From: Amaurobius ferox
Taxonomy: Eukaryota; Arthropoda; Arachnida; Araneae; Amaurobiidae
Assembly (NCBI GenBank): GCA_951213105.1
Contig: OX578152.1
Coordinates: 98,926,568 to 98,990,567 of the forward strand
Reading direction: 5' to 3'
Length of the DNA stretch: 64,000 nt
Part shown: piece after piece, positions 46,973 through 60,779 of the stretch
How positions within the stretch are numbered: the stretch's first letter is position 1
Layout: every line of letters starts with the position of its first letter
Notes under the pieces: model-generated
Database searches by the model: none
What the model saw: only the letters and a program-made list of their open reading frames with translations
What the model was told of the DNA's origin: nothing
Translations under genes and position numbers: made by a program

Positions 46973-49900
46973 GAAGATTTTTATGATTACTTGTAATATA
47001 TATACCCGAGAAATACCAATGAAAATTGCTTGTAAACTGAAGGTTTTTGCAAATCAGAAGCCTAGTGTAGCACTATGAGCTATGCAAGAAGTTTGGAAAT
47101 TGAAAAAATGGAATCTAGTGATTATAAAAGGAATAAAATGTATAAGAAAAGCATTTCTGAAACCATGTACGTTATCAAGGACCATACATGTTTCATTAAT
47201 GCTGATTCTACGTTTCTGTTTACATAACTGTAAAATGTATTACAGAAATAATGTAAATAGCCCGACGTAGAAGAAAAGACAAAGTGGATCAAAAACATAA
47301 AAAAATCAAACATGAATATAAAATATTCTGTTACACCAGCTTGTGGCTAATTATTGAAATGAGGATGCAAAGTATTATAAAGTAATATCAAAAGAATATA
47401 ATGAAAATAAAATGAAAATATATCTACCCCTAGTACTGTGGTACTTCTGGAAAAGCATGTGTATTACCAATCATCTCAGAACACGTTATAGTGAATTTTT
47501 TGTTACTGACTAAGCAGTTTTCACAAAGCAGGTTAAAGTGAATTATACGAATAGTTTAACTGTTAGAAGAAGACATGGAGTTTATGAATTATTTAGAAAT
47601 GCTAGAGTATGATCTGTCAATGTGTTGCTGTAATTGTTGCAAGTTTTTGAATTTAAATTTAAAATGTGTTTTAATAAAAGAAAAAATAAGATTGGGCGGG
47701 TAGTTATTTTTGATGACGGTGTTGATGAATTTATGAAGATGTTCTTTATAGTAACAAGGTGTGCTTAACATTTTGATTCTTAATAACTGGTTATTAATAA
47801 TATTTCTATATACAGATTTGGAAAGATTGGAAGAGAAATGTTGAAGTTTATTTACTTTGAAGTTATAAGTTTCTGTTTTGTCATAGATTTTAAATTGTAT
47901 TGTATTTGCATTTTTAATTGTTAAACTAACGTCTAGAAAATTGATCCAGTTGGATGTATATACATTTTCAATGAGTTGTAGATTAGGTGGATAGAAATCA
48001 AAATTTAATTCATTGGCCTCATTAGTAATTCCAATAATAATAAGATCTTCAATATATCTGTACATTATATGACTGTTGAAAGGGTTCTGATTTTCGTAAA
48101 AATGTAGATAAAGGTCGGCCAGTATGGTGGATGATTTACCTCCCTGTGGGATTCCTTTATTTAATTTGTATATGCATTTTCCTTGAACTATATACTGTTT
48201 GAACAAAATGAATTTTAATAAAGTTTTGAATTTTGGAAATGATATGTTTTTTGCTTGAGTGAATTGTTCATATAAAAGTAGTATGACTTTATATAAATCA
48301 TTAATGTCTATATTATTAAATAGGTCTTTGAAATCAAAAGTTTTTACATCATGTATGTAAGGGATTAGTTTTATTTTATTAATTAGTTCTATACTATTTT
48401 TGATTATATGTGTTTTTTGTACAGTAAAATAATCATAAATTTGATTGAGTATGATTAGAAGTTGTTTGTCAGCTGCATTGGTATATGAATTAAATCCTAT
48501 AGTGACTGTTCTAAATGAAATAGGTGTTTTATGGAATTTAGGTACGAGTGTACCAAGTAAGGAAAATTGAGATTGTATTTTTGTTTAAGAAGTTTGTAGT
48601 AAGCTATTATTTGTTTATTTATAACATTGATATGAGTGTATAAAGGAGTTAAAGAAAGAGAGGTACTGAGTTGCAATTTAAGCTCGTCCAAATAAAATTT
48701 TTTGCAGATAAACGCATAATTACTGGATGCTGTGTCAACATATGTGATTACAAATTTGTCTTGAAGTGACTTGATTTCTTTAATGATTTCTTGGTAATTA
48801 TGCTTATATATTGGAATGGGAAAGTGTTGGATCAAATGTTTTACATGGCTAGTTATTTGTACTTTCCAGCTCTTGAAGGCTTCAAATGGGCAGTGGGATT
48901 TACCTGACATTTTAAATATATATTTGTCTAGATCTATGTCAAAAGCTTGTATTATTTTCTTTTTATTATAAAGAAGAGGTATTCTGTATTTGGATCCGTA
49001 GCTTAGAAATTGTTTGAGATGAGGTTCCTGTATTAAATCAAGATTTCCGGTGATTATGTGTCCATGTTGTGGGTCAATAAAGGGAAGATAGTAGGTTTCA
49101 TTGTACGAACAAGATACAGAATTATTCAACTTTTTTGATAAATGATTATAGTTATATATTTTACGTCCTAAAGGTACTTGATATTTATATGCTTTTACTA
49201 TGTAAACATTTTTAATAGGAAAGAAGGATTGGAAATTTTTAAAAATTTGTGTGAAGTTGAAATAATTAAATATAGGATTTGTGTAATTAATAACGCAATA
49301 AGATTGGTTGGTTTTTTCTTTTTTGTGTGAATGTGTGAGTTGTACTCCTAGAATTCTTGCTCTTGTTAGTAATAGGTCAAAAACTAGGTGTCCGAAGTGC
49401 TTTTTATTATTGAGATTTAAGAGTGAATTATAAAGTTTATTTAAATGTGGCTTTTTGATGGAGAAAACTCAGTTTCTAATATGTTTCCAATTATAGTTTG
49501 ATTCAAAAAGTGTGCATTGATGATTTATTTGAGATGTGAAGTCTAAGTTGAGGGAGTGTTTGTTTTTGTGTATACCCCTCTGTGTGCGTGTAGTTTTGTG
49601 TGAATGAGTTTGCATCAAAGAATATACTGTGGGAGTTAGAATGGAAGCATTGAATAAATCATTTTTTACTATATTGTGACCATTAACTATTTGATTTAAT
49701 CCAAAAGGAAATGCTGTATTGTGTTTTAAAATTAGTTTGTTTTCATAGTAAATTCTGTTTGAGGAATTAGGAATTATATCCAAAATTGAAATAATTACTG
49801 AATCAAATCCATGTTTGTAGAAGTGTTCATACTCAAATTGATTTTCTGAATTTCGATCTTTATCATAATGTTTGATGTTATTGCGATGTACATTTATTCT

Positions 49901-50872
49901 TAGATGTATAGGTGTACTAGTCTGTCCCACATATGCCATCTGGCATACTGAACAACGAAGCATGTATATGCATCTGTAAACTTTACAAAAAATATGTGAA
50001 TTCTTATCACTGTTGATTTGAGAAGGTTCCGCATTGGGGCAAGTTTTGCAGTTTTTGTTTCCACACGTTTGAAATTTAAAATCCCTTGGGCGCATTGTGT
50101 CTTTCACATTTTCATTCAGATTAGGGTAACTGGATGTCGATCTTTGGAATGCCCTATTCATACCCAAATACCGGGCAATAGAATTTTTATGTTCTATTTT
50201 GCCAGTCGCTAAATTATCATGTTGTATATTCATTTTAGTAAAAAGGTATAAGCAATATTGCTTATGAGAAATGCATGGAATAAACAATTTGAAAGTACAA
50301 ATAAAACAATATGAAAGTACATATAAAAAAGTGAATATCTGGAGAATACCTAATAATAGTGTCTGGAATATGTCTTGATTATATAAATTACTAAAATATA
50401 GACAACATGTAGCCATCTGTATATTAACTCCTTGAGCAGTTCTGCAGTTGCAGACGATAACTTTACGAATTTCATAATCAAGATACTAAATGATTACCAA
50501 TCCATAAAAAACTTTCCTAGGGGACTGTGGAAGAGGATAAAGATCCCTTAAACTCAATAACATCAAGAAAGGATTTCAAACTGTGCTAAAAAACAAAATG
50601 CAAAATGCCTACATATTTCAGATAAAACGTGAAGAAAAGTGCACCAGATGGCAGCACTATATGAGAAAAGTAAAAGCCTGTAAGATTAAAGTATTAATCT
50701 CAGGTCTATAACAAACAAGTAGAATTAAATAAATTATGTAGATATACACATTCCATGTATTACAAATTGCGCAATATTTGCTGCTAAGTTTGTAATATTG
50801 TGAAGTGATTATTTTTAATAAATATGTTGTTTAAATATTATATTTTCAAATGTCAAGACTGGAGGTTATATA

Positions 50873-50909
<37 letters not shown>

Positions 50910-50911
50910 GA

Positions 50912-50952
<41 letters not shown>

Positions 50953-53900
50953 TATATTCATATTTTTTAAGAGGCGGTGTTGTTGAAATTTAAAAAATTT
51001 TGTGAAAGTTAAGTCCGACATAGCATGAAATTGAAGTGTACTTTAAATATAAATTAATTAAGGTTCACAAATAGCAACTTGTACCTGAAGTATAGTTAGA
51101 TACCAAAAATTTTGTTTTGGATATAAAATTTTCTGAACAATGTTGCACGAAAGCTGTATCAATGTTCGAAAAATGGCTTTTAGTTTTTAACGCTCTATTC
51201 AAATATTTATTTATATTGTGTTAAAAAAAAATTGTACATTGAAAGATAACAGATATACCAATAGAAAGAAAAGTGTGTTTTAAAATGCATACTTTATAAG
51301 ATGTAAAACATCGGATATATGATACATTTTATGCACTTTTTAACATTTTAAGAGTCCTATGGCCTCTTCATAGGGCTATAACATTATAAGTTTCACCTTT
51401 CGTTAGATAATAGAGCATCTACGCAAATTTTGATCAAGAAACCTATCAAAATTCATAAATGGTGCATTTGTTAGAAAATCAAAATATTTTCCTACCTTAT
51501 CTTGAAAAATAACGCTCAGTATTCCGACAGCTAACTCAGCGCCCATTATCAGGAACAAGAATATGAAGTACTGAAAAAACAAATAAAAATAAATAAATAA
51601 ATAAATAAAATAAAATATAAAATAAAATAAATTAAATAAATAAATAAACACATGCGATTAGATAAACAGGGGGATTATAATATAATACCCTTACTCAGAA
51701 AGTTCTGCAGAAATTTATAACGATTAAAACTAAAAGAAAATATGATGTGGACAGCACATGACTTTTATTACATAATGCGATGACTTTGCTCCTTTCATAG
51801 CACTTCTCAGAATGGGTTATGGATAGAACTTAGATGATAAATGATATGAATTTGGCATTAAATTCTGGAGGAGGTTGGGGGGTTCACTAAGGATTTCTTC
51901 CTTCGGTGTTTCATTCACTTCGGATTCAAACGATTTCTTGAAACACCTATTACTCAAGATTAGCTACAGATAGAGCTTATATGATGACTCATATGGATTC
52001 CAAAGAGGGTGGGTGGGTTACTAAGGATTTACACTTCTGGGTCTGGAAATGTCGCTTCCGGATTTCCAAAAAAATTCATATGTCTGTACGAAATAAGAAT
52101 GTGAAAGATAATAAAAATGCTTAATGCTTCCATATGAAGACTCCCTCACGAATTCCCTGTTAACACTTTACAACATAGTTGAAAAGTGTTTATGACTTTG
52201 TTTATTCTGTCTGTCTGTCTGTCCGTTAGTACGATAACTGCCGTAAAAATGATTTTATCAAAATGAAATTTTAGTATGTTTTTCAGACGGTCTATGGGAC
52301 CTTTGAGAATATACATGAATAATATTACCCAATTAGTTTTGGATTGAACCCGGGTTGAAAAAATAAAATACATTGAGCCCTATGGGACCTAATTTTTCAA
52401 GCATTTTTTAAGCGAATTTAAAATTCACAAATTGCTTCGAAAATTTTAGGAAATATTCAAATTATCCTATAAAATATATAAAAAAATTTCAGTAAAATAT
52501 GTTAAGTAGTTTTTTAAATAAAAATTATTTAATATAGGGAGAAAAACAAATTCAATTAAATTCTGACTCTTACTACATCCTCCAGAAAGAAAAAAGAGAT
52601 ACTTTATATAATAAATATCTTTCCAAGAGTTGAATTATTTATATGTAAGAGAGGTTTCACATTTTAAAAGAAATATGGTAGATAAAAATTTTACAAATTT
52701 TTAAACAAAATGAATTATTATAGTATTGTGATGAATGAAATGCTGCTTTTATAGAGAGGCGATTTATATTTCGAAGACGTTATTTGAATAAAGTTCATTT
52801 GTTTTCGATAAAGTTTTCAAATATAATAAATTATTGTAGTTATGATAATTTTAAAAATATTACCGAGGAATGGATCGCATTTTAAAGGTGTTTAAATCAG
52901 GCAATTTATATTTCAATGCCGTCATTTGAATGAAGTTCATTTTCTTCGATGAAGTTTTCAAATATAATAAATTAATGTAGTATTGTGATAATTTTAAAAA
53001 TATTACCGAGGAATGTATCGCATTTCAGAGATGTTTATATAAAGTTGCATTGAAGTTGGAAAATGTTTCATAATCAATGCTTTATGTATGATTGATCTTT
53101 CTTGTTTATATATTAATTTGCTGAATAAAAATATTTCTTTGGGCCGTGTATGTTTATTATTGGGTATGCATGCCAAGAAATTTCTCATTCTCATGTCGCG
53201 GCGATTTCGAGATATAAATAAGATAAGAACCTGACGAAGTAGTCATAAAATTCAAATGCTCACTTAATAGACTGGATGAGAAATGACAAGAAAGATTCAT
53301 CATGTATAAGGCATTCATTATGAAATATTTTCCAAATGAAATGCAATTTTACTCAAACATCTCTGAAATGCGATACATTCAGCGGTGATATTTTAAAAAT
53401 TATCACAGTACAATAATTCATTTAACTTGGAAACTTAAAACTTAATTAAAAACGGCAATGGTATAATCAATCTATGTAAAATCACTGAAAAATTATTATT
53501 ACACCCATATTATATAACCGGCCACTCACTTTGCTGCTCATGCCCTCGGGTGAGTCGGGCGGCCTGGGTTTTCCACCCATATTATATGAAGAGATCACGT
53601 GACTCATTGCAACATAAAATAGGGCATCCATGTTTTTTCTCTTAGGGAAAATCGTGATTTTTAAGGAACGTTTATATTTATAGTTAGTGTTGCATCCGTC
53701 CTAAAAACCACTTTAGTTTTAACACATTACAACAAAGTTTAAAAGTGTTTATAACTTTGTTCATTCTGTCTGTCTATCTGTCCGTCAGCACGATAACTGC
53801 CGTAAAAATGACTTTATCAAAATGAAATTATGTTATTGAGACGGTGTGTGGGACCTATGGGAATATAAATGAATAATATCACCCAATTAGTTTTGGATTG

Positions 53901-56900
53901 AACCCGGGTTGAAAAAATGAAATACATAGAACCCTATGGGACCTAATTTTTCAAACATTTTTTAAGCGGATTTAAAATTCACAAATTGCTTCGAAAGTTT
54001 TAAAGAAAATATCCCATAAAATATATTAAAAAAATTTCAGCAAAATATATTCAGTAGTTTTTTAAATAAAAATTAATAATTATACCTTTTATATGAAAAG
54101 ATCACGTGTCCATTATATGAAGAGATCACGCGACCCACTTCAAAATAAAATATGGCATCCATCTTGTGTCAAAATCGTGATTTTTAAAGTTCTTTTTAAT
54201 TCATATTTAGTGTTGTATCCGTCCTAAAACCGCTTTATTTTTGCTTAAATTCTGTGCATCTACATACTGAAACAATGCAATTACAATATATTTGAGTTTA
54301 AATGATCATCCAACTTTGATTATTTCCACAACAAAGCCTAATTTTCAATTATGGAGAATGTAAATACCAAAAGATGTAGAATTAGTTGTATAAGAATTGC
54401 TGCATTTCTTTAACGTAAAATTATTTAGCTCATGGAGTCTGCAATATAGCTGATATGAATGAAATATTCATTGATTTTACACAGAGAAGCAGAACGGCCT
54501 TCCATTTCGCTGCTCTAAGTCTTCGGACGAGTCGGTTGGTCTGGGCTTTCGACAGAGAAGCAGACGAGTTTTTCGATGAAGTTTTAAGCATAGAGTTTAA
54601 TTACTTATACCTCTAAGGTCTGAAGTTTTTAAATAAAATAAATTATTATAGTATTGTGATGAATGAAATGAATGGAAAAAAGTTTATGAATGAAATGCTG
54701 CTTTTATAGAAAGAGCCAGGCGTGTTATATTTCGATGACGTTATTTGAATAAATTTCATTTGTTTTCGATGAAGTTTCAAATATAATAAATTATTGCAGT
54801 ATTATGATAATTTTAAAAATATTACCAAGGAATGTATCGCATTTTAGAGATGTTTAAACCAGGCAATTTATATTTCAATGCCGTCATTTGAATGAAGTTC
54901 ATTTTTTTCGATGAAGCTTTGAGTTTTCAAATATAATAAATTAATGTAGTATTGTGATTATTTTAAAAATATTGCCGAGGAATGTATCGCATTTTAAAGA
55001 TGTTTAAATAAAATTACATGTCAGTTTGAAAGTGTTTCATAATCAATGCTTTATGCATGATTGATCTTTCTTGTTGCATATTATCTGTGTATCTAAATTC
55101 TGTGCCTACACAATTACAGTATTTTTTATTTCAAATGATCACTAGACTTCGATTATTTCTACAACGACGCCTAATTTTACAGTATGCAGAATGTAAACAA
55201 ATCAAGCCATTGTAAGATTAGTTGTATAAGAATTGCTGAATTATTTTAACGCAAAATTATTTAGCTCTGGAGTCTGGAACATAAATGATATGAATGAAAT
55301 ATTCATTAATTTTACATAGAGGAGAGATAGATTTTACATTTTACGTGGTAATTTGAACATTTCCTGAAAATTTCAAAGCAATTTGTGAATTTTAACTCCG
55401 CTTAAAAAATGTTTGAAAAATCAGGGCTTCATTTTTTCAACCCAGGTTCATTCCAAACCTAATTGGGTGATATTATTCTTTTACATTCCCATATGTCCCA
55501 CGGGCCCTTCTCAACAACATACTAAGGTTTCATTTTGATGAAGTCATTTTTACGGCAGTTATCCTGCGAACGGACAGAAAGAACAAATTCATAAACACTT
55601 TACAACTATGTTGGAAAGTGTTAAAAACAATTTCTTCATGCATGTCAGAAGTGAAGCCGCAACTTTTGGCGGGCCGTTTGATTCATACATTGGATAAGTC
55701 AAGAAATGGATTAGGCAAGGAAAACTTGTTATCCGGTTTATTCTTACTCATTCGGGACGGTTTTACTTTACTTTTCATTTTCAAGCTGTGAATTGGGTTG
55801 ACACTGCCCGCAATTATTTTTACGGGCTGTACCTCATCACATTTTTACTTTCCTTATATGCATAATGTACAAGGAAAATACCGTGACGGGGTCGAAAATT
55901 CGAATTCGAATTTTCGACGGGAGAGCACGTTTCAAGCATCCCTGATCCCGAATAAAATATTTTTGCGGTGATGTCTGTGTGTGTGTGTCTGTGGAGACGA
56001 TATCTCACGAACGAATAGAGCAATTCGAATGAAATTTGGTACAAAAATCACAATTCGTGAATACTGGAAGCCTATTGTTTTTAAACGTAATCGAATGTTC
56101 AGAACCCTCTAACTTTTCGAGTAAAATTTTGCAAACATCATCAAAAAATCAAAAGCTTTAATAAAATTACGCAAATAGACATTTCTTATGTAATTTTTCC
56201 TTAGAAAACAATTGACATAAACTTTAGAACGCCAGCATGAACTGTTCTCGAGATATTGCACATTTTTAAAATAAATTTATCAATAAAATCCCATAAATTA
56301 AAAAATATATATATTAACCGTTGAGAAACATGTTCACTTTTCATATGTAATATCATGCGATAAATTGGGTGACATCATTCTCGTGGATCTAGCTCGTTCC
56401 ATTCATGAGAAAAGATACTTTGAGTAATACTTTTGTATTTGAACACCAATAGTTATTTATCTGCTATAAGAATAATTTATTTCTCCGTCCATAACGCTTG
56501 GCGAGATTTGGCGACAAATTTGGCGGAATGTCGCCAACTTGGCGACTTTTTTAAATGCTGCCAAATTAACAAAAATCTCGCCAAATTTATAAAAAATGAC
56601 ACTAAATCAATGAAAATGACGACTGATTGACGGAAATTCAATATCTTGGAAAAAATATAAATATCTACTATAAGAAAAATTAATTTCTTTATTGTAAAAG
56701 TACTAAATTCATTTCATTATATAAGGAAAGTCACGTATTGCCCACATCAGATTTTTTATTTTTATATGAAAATGATTCGGTAAATTATTGAACAGTAATT
56801 ATAAAATGTAAACAAGCATAAAATTATACATATGCTTTAACCTTTTGCTTACGGGTGAGACAGCGTCTATCCCAAACGAAGAACCTCTTAAAAAGATAGG

Positions 56901-59900
56901 TATTTGACATACCTTATCCGAAACAGTTCGATCCCCCTTTGCAGGCATTGGCGTCCATGGAAATCACCAACAGAAACATTACACCTTGAGATAGGGTATG
57001 TCAAATACCTGTCTTTTTGGGAGGTTCTTCGTTTGGGATGAACGCTGTCCCACCCGTAAACAAAAGGTTAAATGTGCAAAACAATGTTATATATTAAAAA
57101 GCCGTAAGCAAAAGGTTAAACCCGTAAGCAAAAGGTTAAAGTTTTTAAAAATCTATTAGAATTTTGAAATATGATGCCGTCGCGGATCGGGTATTTGTCG
57201 CATGTTGCGGGTTCGTGTCGGGTAGCGATTCGACAATTTTCTTTGTTGTGGGTTCGACTCGAGATGCGGGTTGACACATTTCTGGTGGGTGCGGGCCGGG
57301 TTTGACCCAACCCGCGCAGTTCTGTAAGGCAGCACATATATTTTTGCTAGACGTTGATTAATTTTTATTCCTTATAGTATAGTATAATCATTATACTATA
57401 GTATATAGGAAAAGTATTGTGACAGGGTTACAATGTCGAATTTTCAACGGAACAGCACATTTTAAGCATCTATGGACTAGAATCGAACATTTTTGAGGTA
57501 ATATGCGTGTGTGTGTGTGGAACGAACGAAACGCGTATATGAGCGGCAATAAATATCTGCCGAAAAGTCAGTCAAAATCTGTAATATGGTGACACCAGCA
57601 TTCGTAACAAACACTTCCATTGCATACATCCGTTTCATTTTGGTCCACGATTTATTGTGTATCCCGTGCCCTAAGATGTGCGACATAAAAAAATCTCATC
57701 GAGATGTATCGTCAGCGGACCTGAAGTACCTCTATACCAAAAGTACCACTGCAGACCTGAAGTACCTCTGTTTCGTCGCTGCCCAAAGCTCAGCTTTTCC
57801 GCTACAGACGACACACACAGACAGACAAACATATTCTTTTATTATATAATTATCATATATATAAGATGATCTATATATATATAAGATAACATCTATAATG
57901 ATAACATTTATAATGATCTTATAAGGTCATTTGTATGCAGGGAATGTAAATACGTATCCATCTCATTCTTGAAAACTCTAAATTTCTATATTACGGAATA
58001 TATGAAAATAAAAAAAAAATGAATAAAAGTCTCTAGGCAAAGTCATGTGATGTGATGCTCACATCGAATTGTTTATTTTCGAGCAAAGTCGGATATTTTG
58101 CGTTTCCGCACCCAGCGAGCAGGAATCAAGCGAGCGTGTCGAAGTGCCTAGACTAGATGCTTTCCCAGCTATGACAGCCCACGAACGTGCAAGCTGTGTT
58201 TGTCTCACCTGACGGAATAGCAAACAATCTGGTGTTAACTGTGCGAGACGCTTAGCGCCAAGAAGTGGAATTTCGCGAAATTACATTAGCAACATCCAAG
58301 GTTGTCCAGGGTTCGTAGAATATATGATGTATTGTGAGTGTGTTTTTCGGTAATTCTTAGGAAATCCTGTTTAATTTTGCATGAAATCAATCAGATTTAT
58401 TTTTATGCGGGTTACGTTTAGACAATTTTATAAGAAAACAGCATTACTCGTACAATTTAGAAAAACTATATGAGACTAATCCCGCGACAATTCCACGCGT
58501 ATCCGCCCTGAGATTAGGATGCTCGGCCTCTTTGACGAGCGCTCAGGTCACAGAATACTATAGTAGTCTGTGGTTCAGGTCTGGTCTGCGGTAATTCCAC
58601 GCGTGGCATGTGGGTATGAACGTCCTGAGGTTTTCTGGGGTTCCAAGCGTTCTTTCATGAAAGAACCCCTCTGAACAATAAATTTAAAAAACGTCGCAAA
58701 TCCGAAAACTGTTGATACCCCCCCCCCCCCTAAAAAACAAAACAAAAAAAATTATCCGACATTTAATTCATGCTGTCTTTTACAAGTTCAAAAATAAAAA
58801 TGGATTCATTACGTTGGTCTTTTTACGCCACTTTAGGTTCTAGGCAAGAATTTCGACGGTGACCACCTGGGAACACCACGTGCTGTTGGCACATTTCGGG
58901 CGCTGTAGCCCGGTGGTTTGCGCGCTGGATTTGCACGCTGCCACAACTGCCGCCGTGTTCATGCGGAGTGCAATCACGTTAAACATGTGGGCCCGTAAGT
59001 CCTTCCGAGAGGTTGGTGGTAGGGGAAGAAGGGTACGGTCCCTGTGGATGCCTCCCCCACTGGGTTCCGGTCTAAATTGGGTGGCACTTCCCGGCCGTGC
59101 AAACGGTTACCTTACACCTTTCTGGTAGGTCGGACGGTCTGGGTCTCAACAACAACAACAACAACAGCACCGAGTCACAGTGTCCGGCCACACATTAAGC
59201 TACTATAAGCCGTAGGGTTGGTCGTATGGTCTGGGTCTTTAAAACCGAGTCACAGTGGGGCGAGGTAGCCCAGTGGTTAGCGCGCGGGAATTGCACTCGC
59301 TAGACCCGGGTTCGATTCCCTCCGCTGCCAAAACTGCCGCTGTGTTCAAGCGGAGTACGATCACGTTAAACATGTAGGTCCGTAAGCCCTTCCCAGAGGT
59401 TGGTGGTAGGGGAAGGACGATACGGTCCCTGTGGATGCCTCTCCCACTGGGTTCCGGTCTAAATTGGGTGGCTCTTTCCGGCCAACAGTTACTTTATACC
59501 TTTCTGGTAGGTCGGACGGTCTGGGTCTCAACAACACTGAGTCACACTGGCGACTCTGCCGGAACGGGTGAAGCAGTTGGCGGGATTGCCCCTCCCCCTT
59601 CCTCCTCGACAACGAACATCATCAAAACATATCACGCTACTGGCGCAAATGTTGTCAAATATTATCTAAAAATAGTCAAACGAGTCAGTAAAATTAGCTA
59701 TTCTATACCCCGTGCTCTAAGATGTGTGACATAAAAAAATATCACGGAGCCTCATTGTCCACGGAGCTGAAGTACCGCTGTAGACCTGACGTACCAAAAG
59801 TACCTCTGAACCGAAAGTACTTCTGAAAAGTACCTCTGAAATTCATATAACCCATTCAGCCGATAACTTTTAAGTGAATCAGTGTTTATCCTGCATCACC

Positions 59901-60724
59901 TTACGAGCCGCCACTGCCGGATCAGCAATATTTTGGGGGCTTTGTTTATGATATAAAAAAAATCTGATGTGGGCAACACATGACTTTCCTTATATAATGC
60001 AATGAATTTACTACTGTTACAGTTTTAAAAAATGTTATTCTTATAGTAGATACTTATATTCTTTCAAAGATATTGAGTTTTCTCCAATTAGTCGTCATTT
60101 TCATAGATTTAGCGTCATTTTTATCAATTTGGCGAGATTTTTGTTAATTTGGCAACAATTAAAAATGTTACCAAGTTGGCGACATTCCGCCAAAATCTCG
60201 AAAAGCGTTATGGACGGAGAAATAAGTTATTCTTACAGCAGATAAATAACTATTGGCGTTCAAATACAAAAGTATTACTCAAAGTATCATTTTTCATGAA
60301 TGGAACGAGCTAGATCCACGAGAATGATGTTACCCAATGTATCGCATGGTATTATATATGAAAAGTGAACATATTTCTCAATAGAAAATATTTTTTTTTA
60401 TTTTATATAACTTTTTGATAATTTTTTTGAAAAATGTGCAATATCTCGAGAACGGTTCATGTTAGCGTTTTAAAATTTATGTCAATCGTTTTCTAATGAA
60501 AAATTACATAAGAAATATCTATTTGCATAACTTTATTAGCGGTTTTGATTTTTTGACGATTTTTTCAAAATTCCACTCGAAAATTTAGGGGGGGGGGGGG
60601 GGTCTGAACATTCGATTGCGTATAAAAACAATAGGCTTCCAGTGTTTACGGATTGTAATTTTTGTACCAAATTTCGTTCGAATCGGTCCATTCGTTCGTC
60701 AGTTATCGTCTCCACAGACTCACT

Positions 60725-60779
<55 letters not shown>

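Larger units (their letters stand above)
47589..50416 (-). mobile_element. Penelope-like element, Naiad-type domain order (GIY-YIG then RT)
   Basis: On the minus strand one long frame runs from 50416 to about 48570 with a single TGA (49469-49471), then shifts frame once and runs on to a stop at 47589. The GIY-YIG endonuclease comes first and the reverse transcriptase second. In classic Penelope elements the endonuclease is C-terminal. N-terminal GIY-YIG is known for the Naiad/Chlamys group of Penelope-like elements, described as common in invertebrates. The element lies in a tetraspanin intron in the same orientation as the gene. No terminal repeats were found. Confidence 0.85.

Noticed and set aside
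47040..50600. Hammerhead ribozyme in the Penelope-like element flanks
   Set aside because: I looked for the CTGATGA and GAAA cores on both strands and found no convincing pair. A covariance-model search would settle it.
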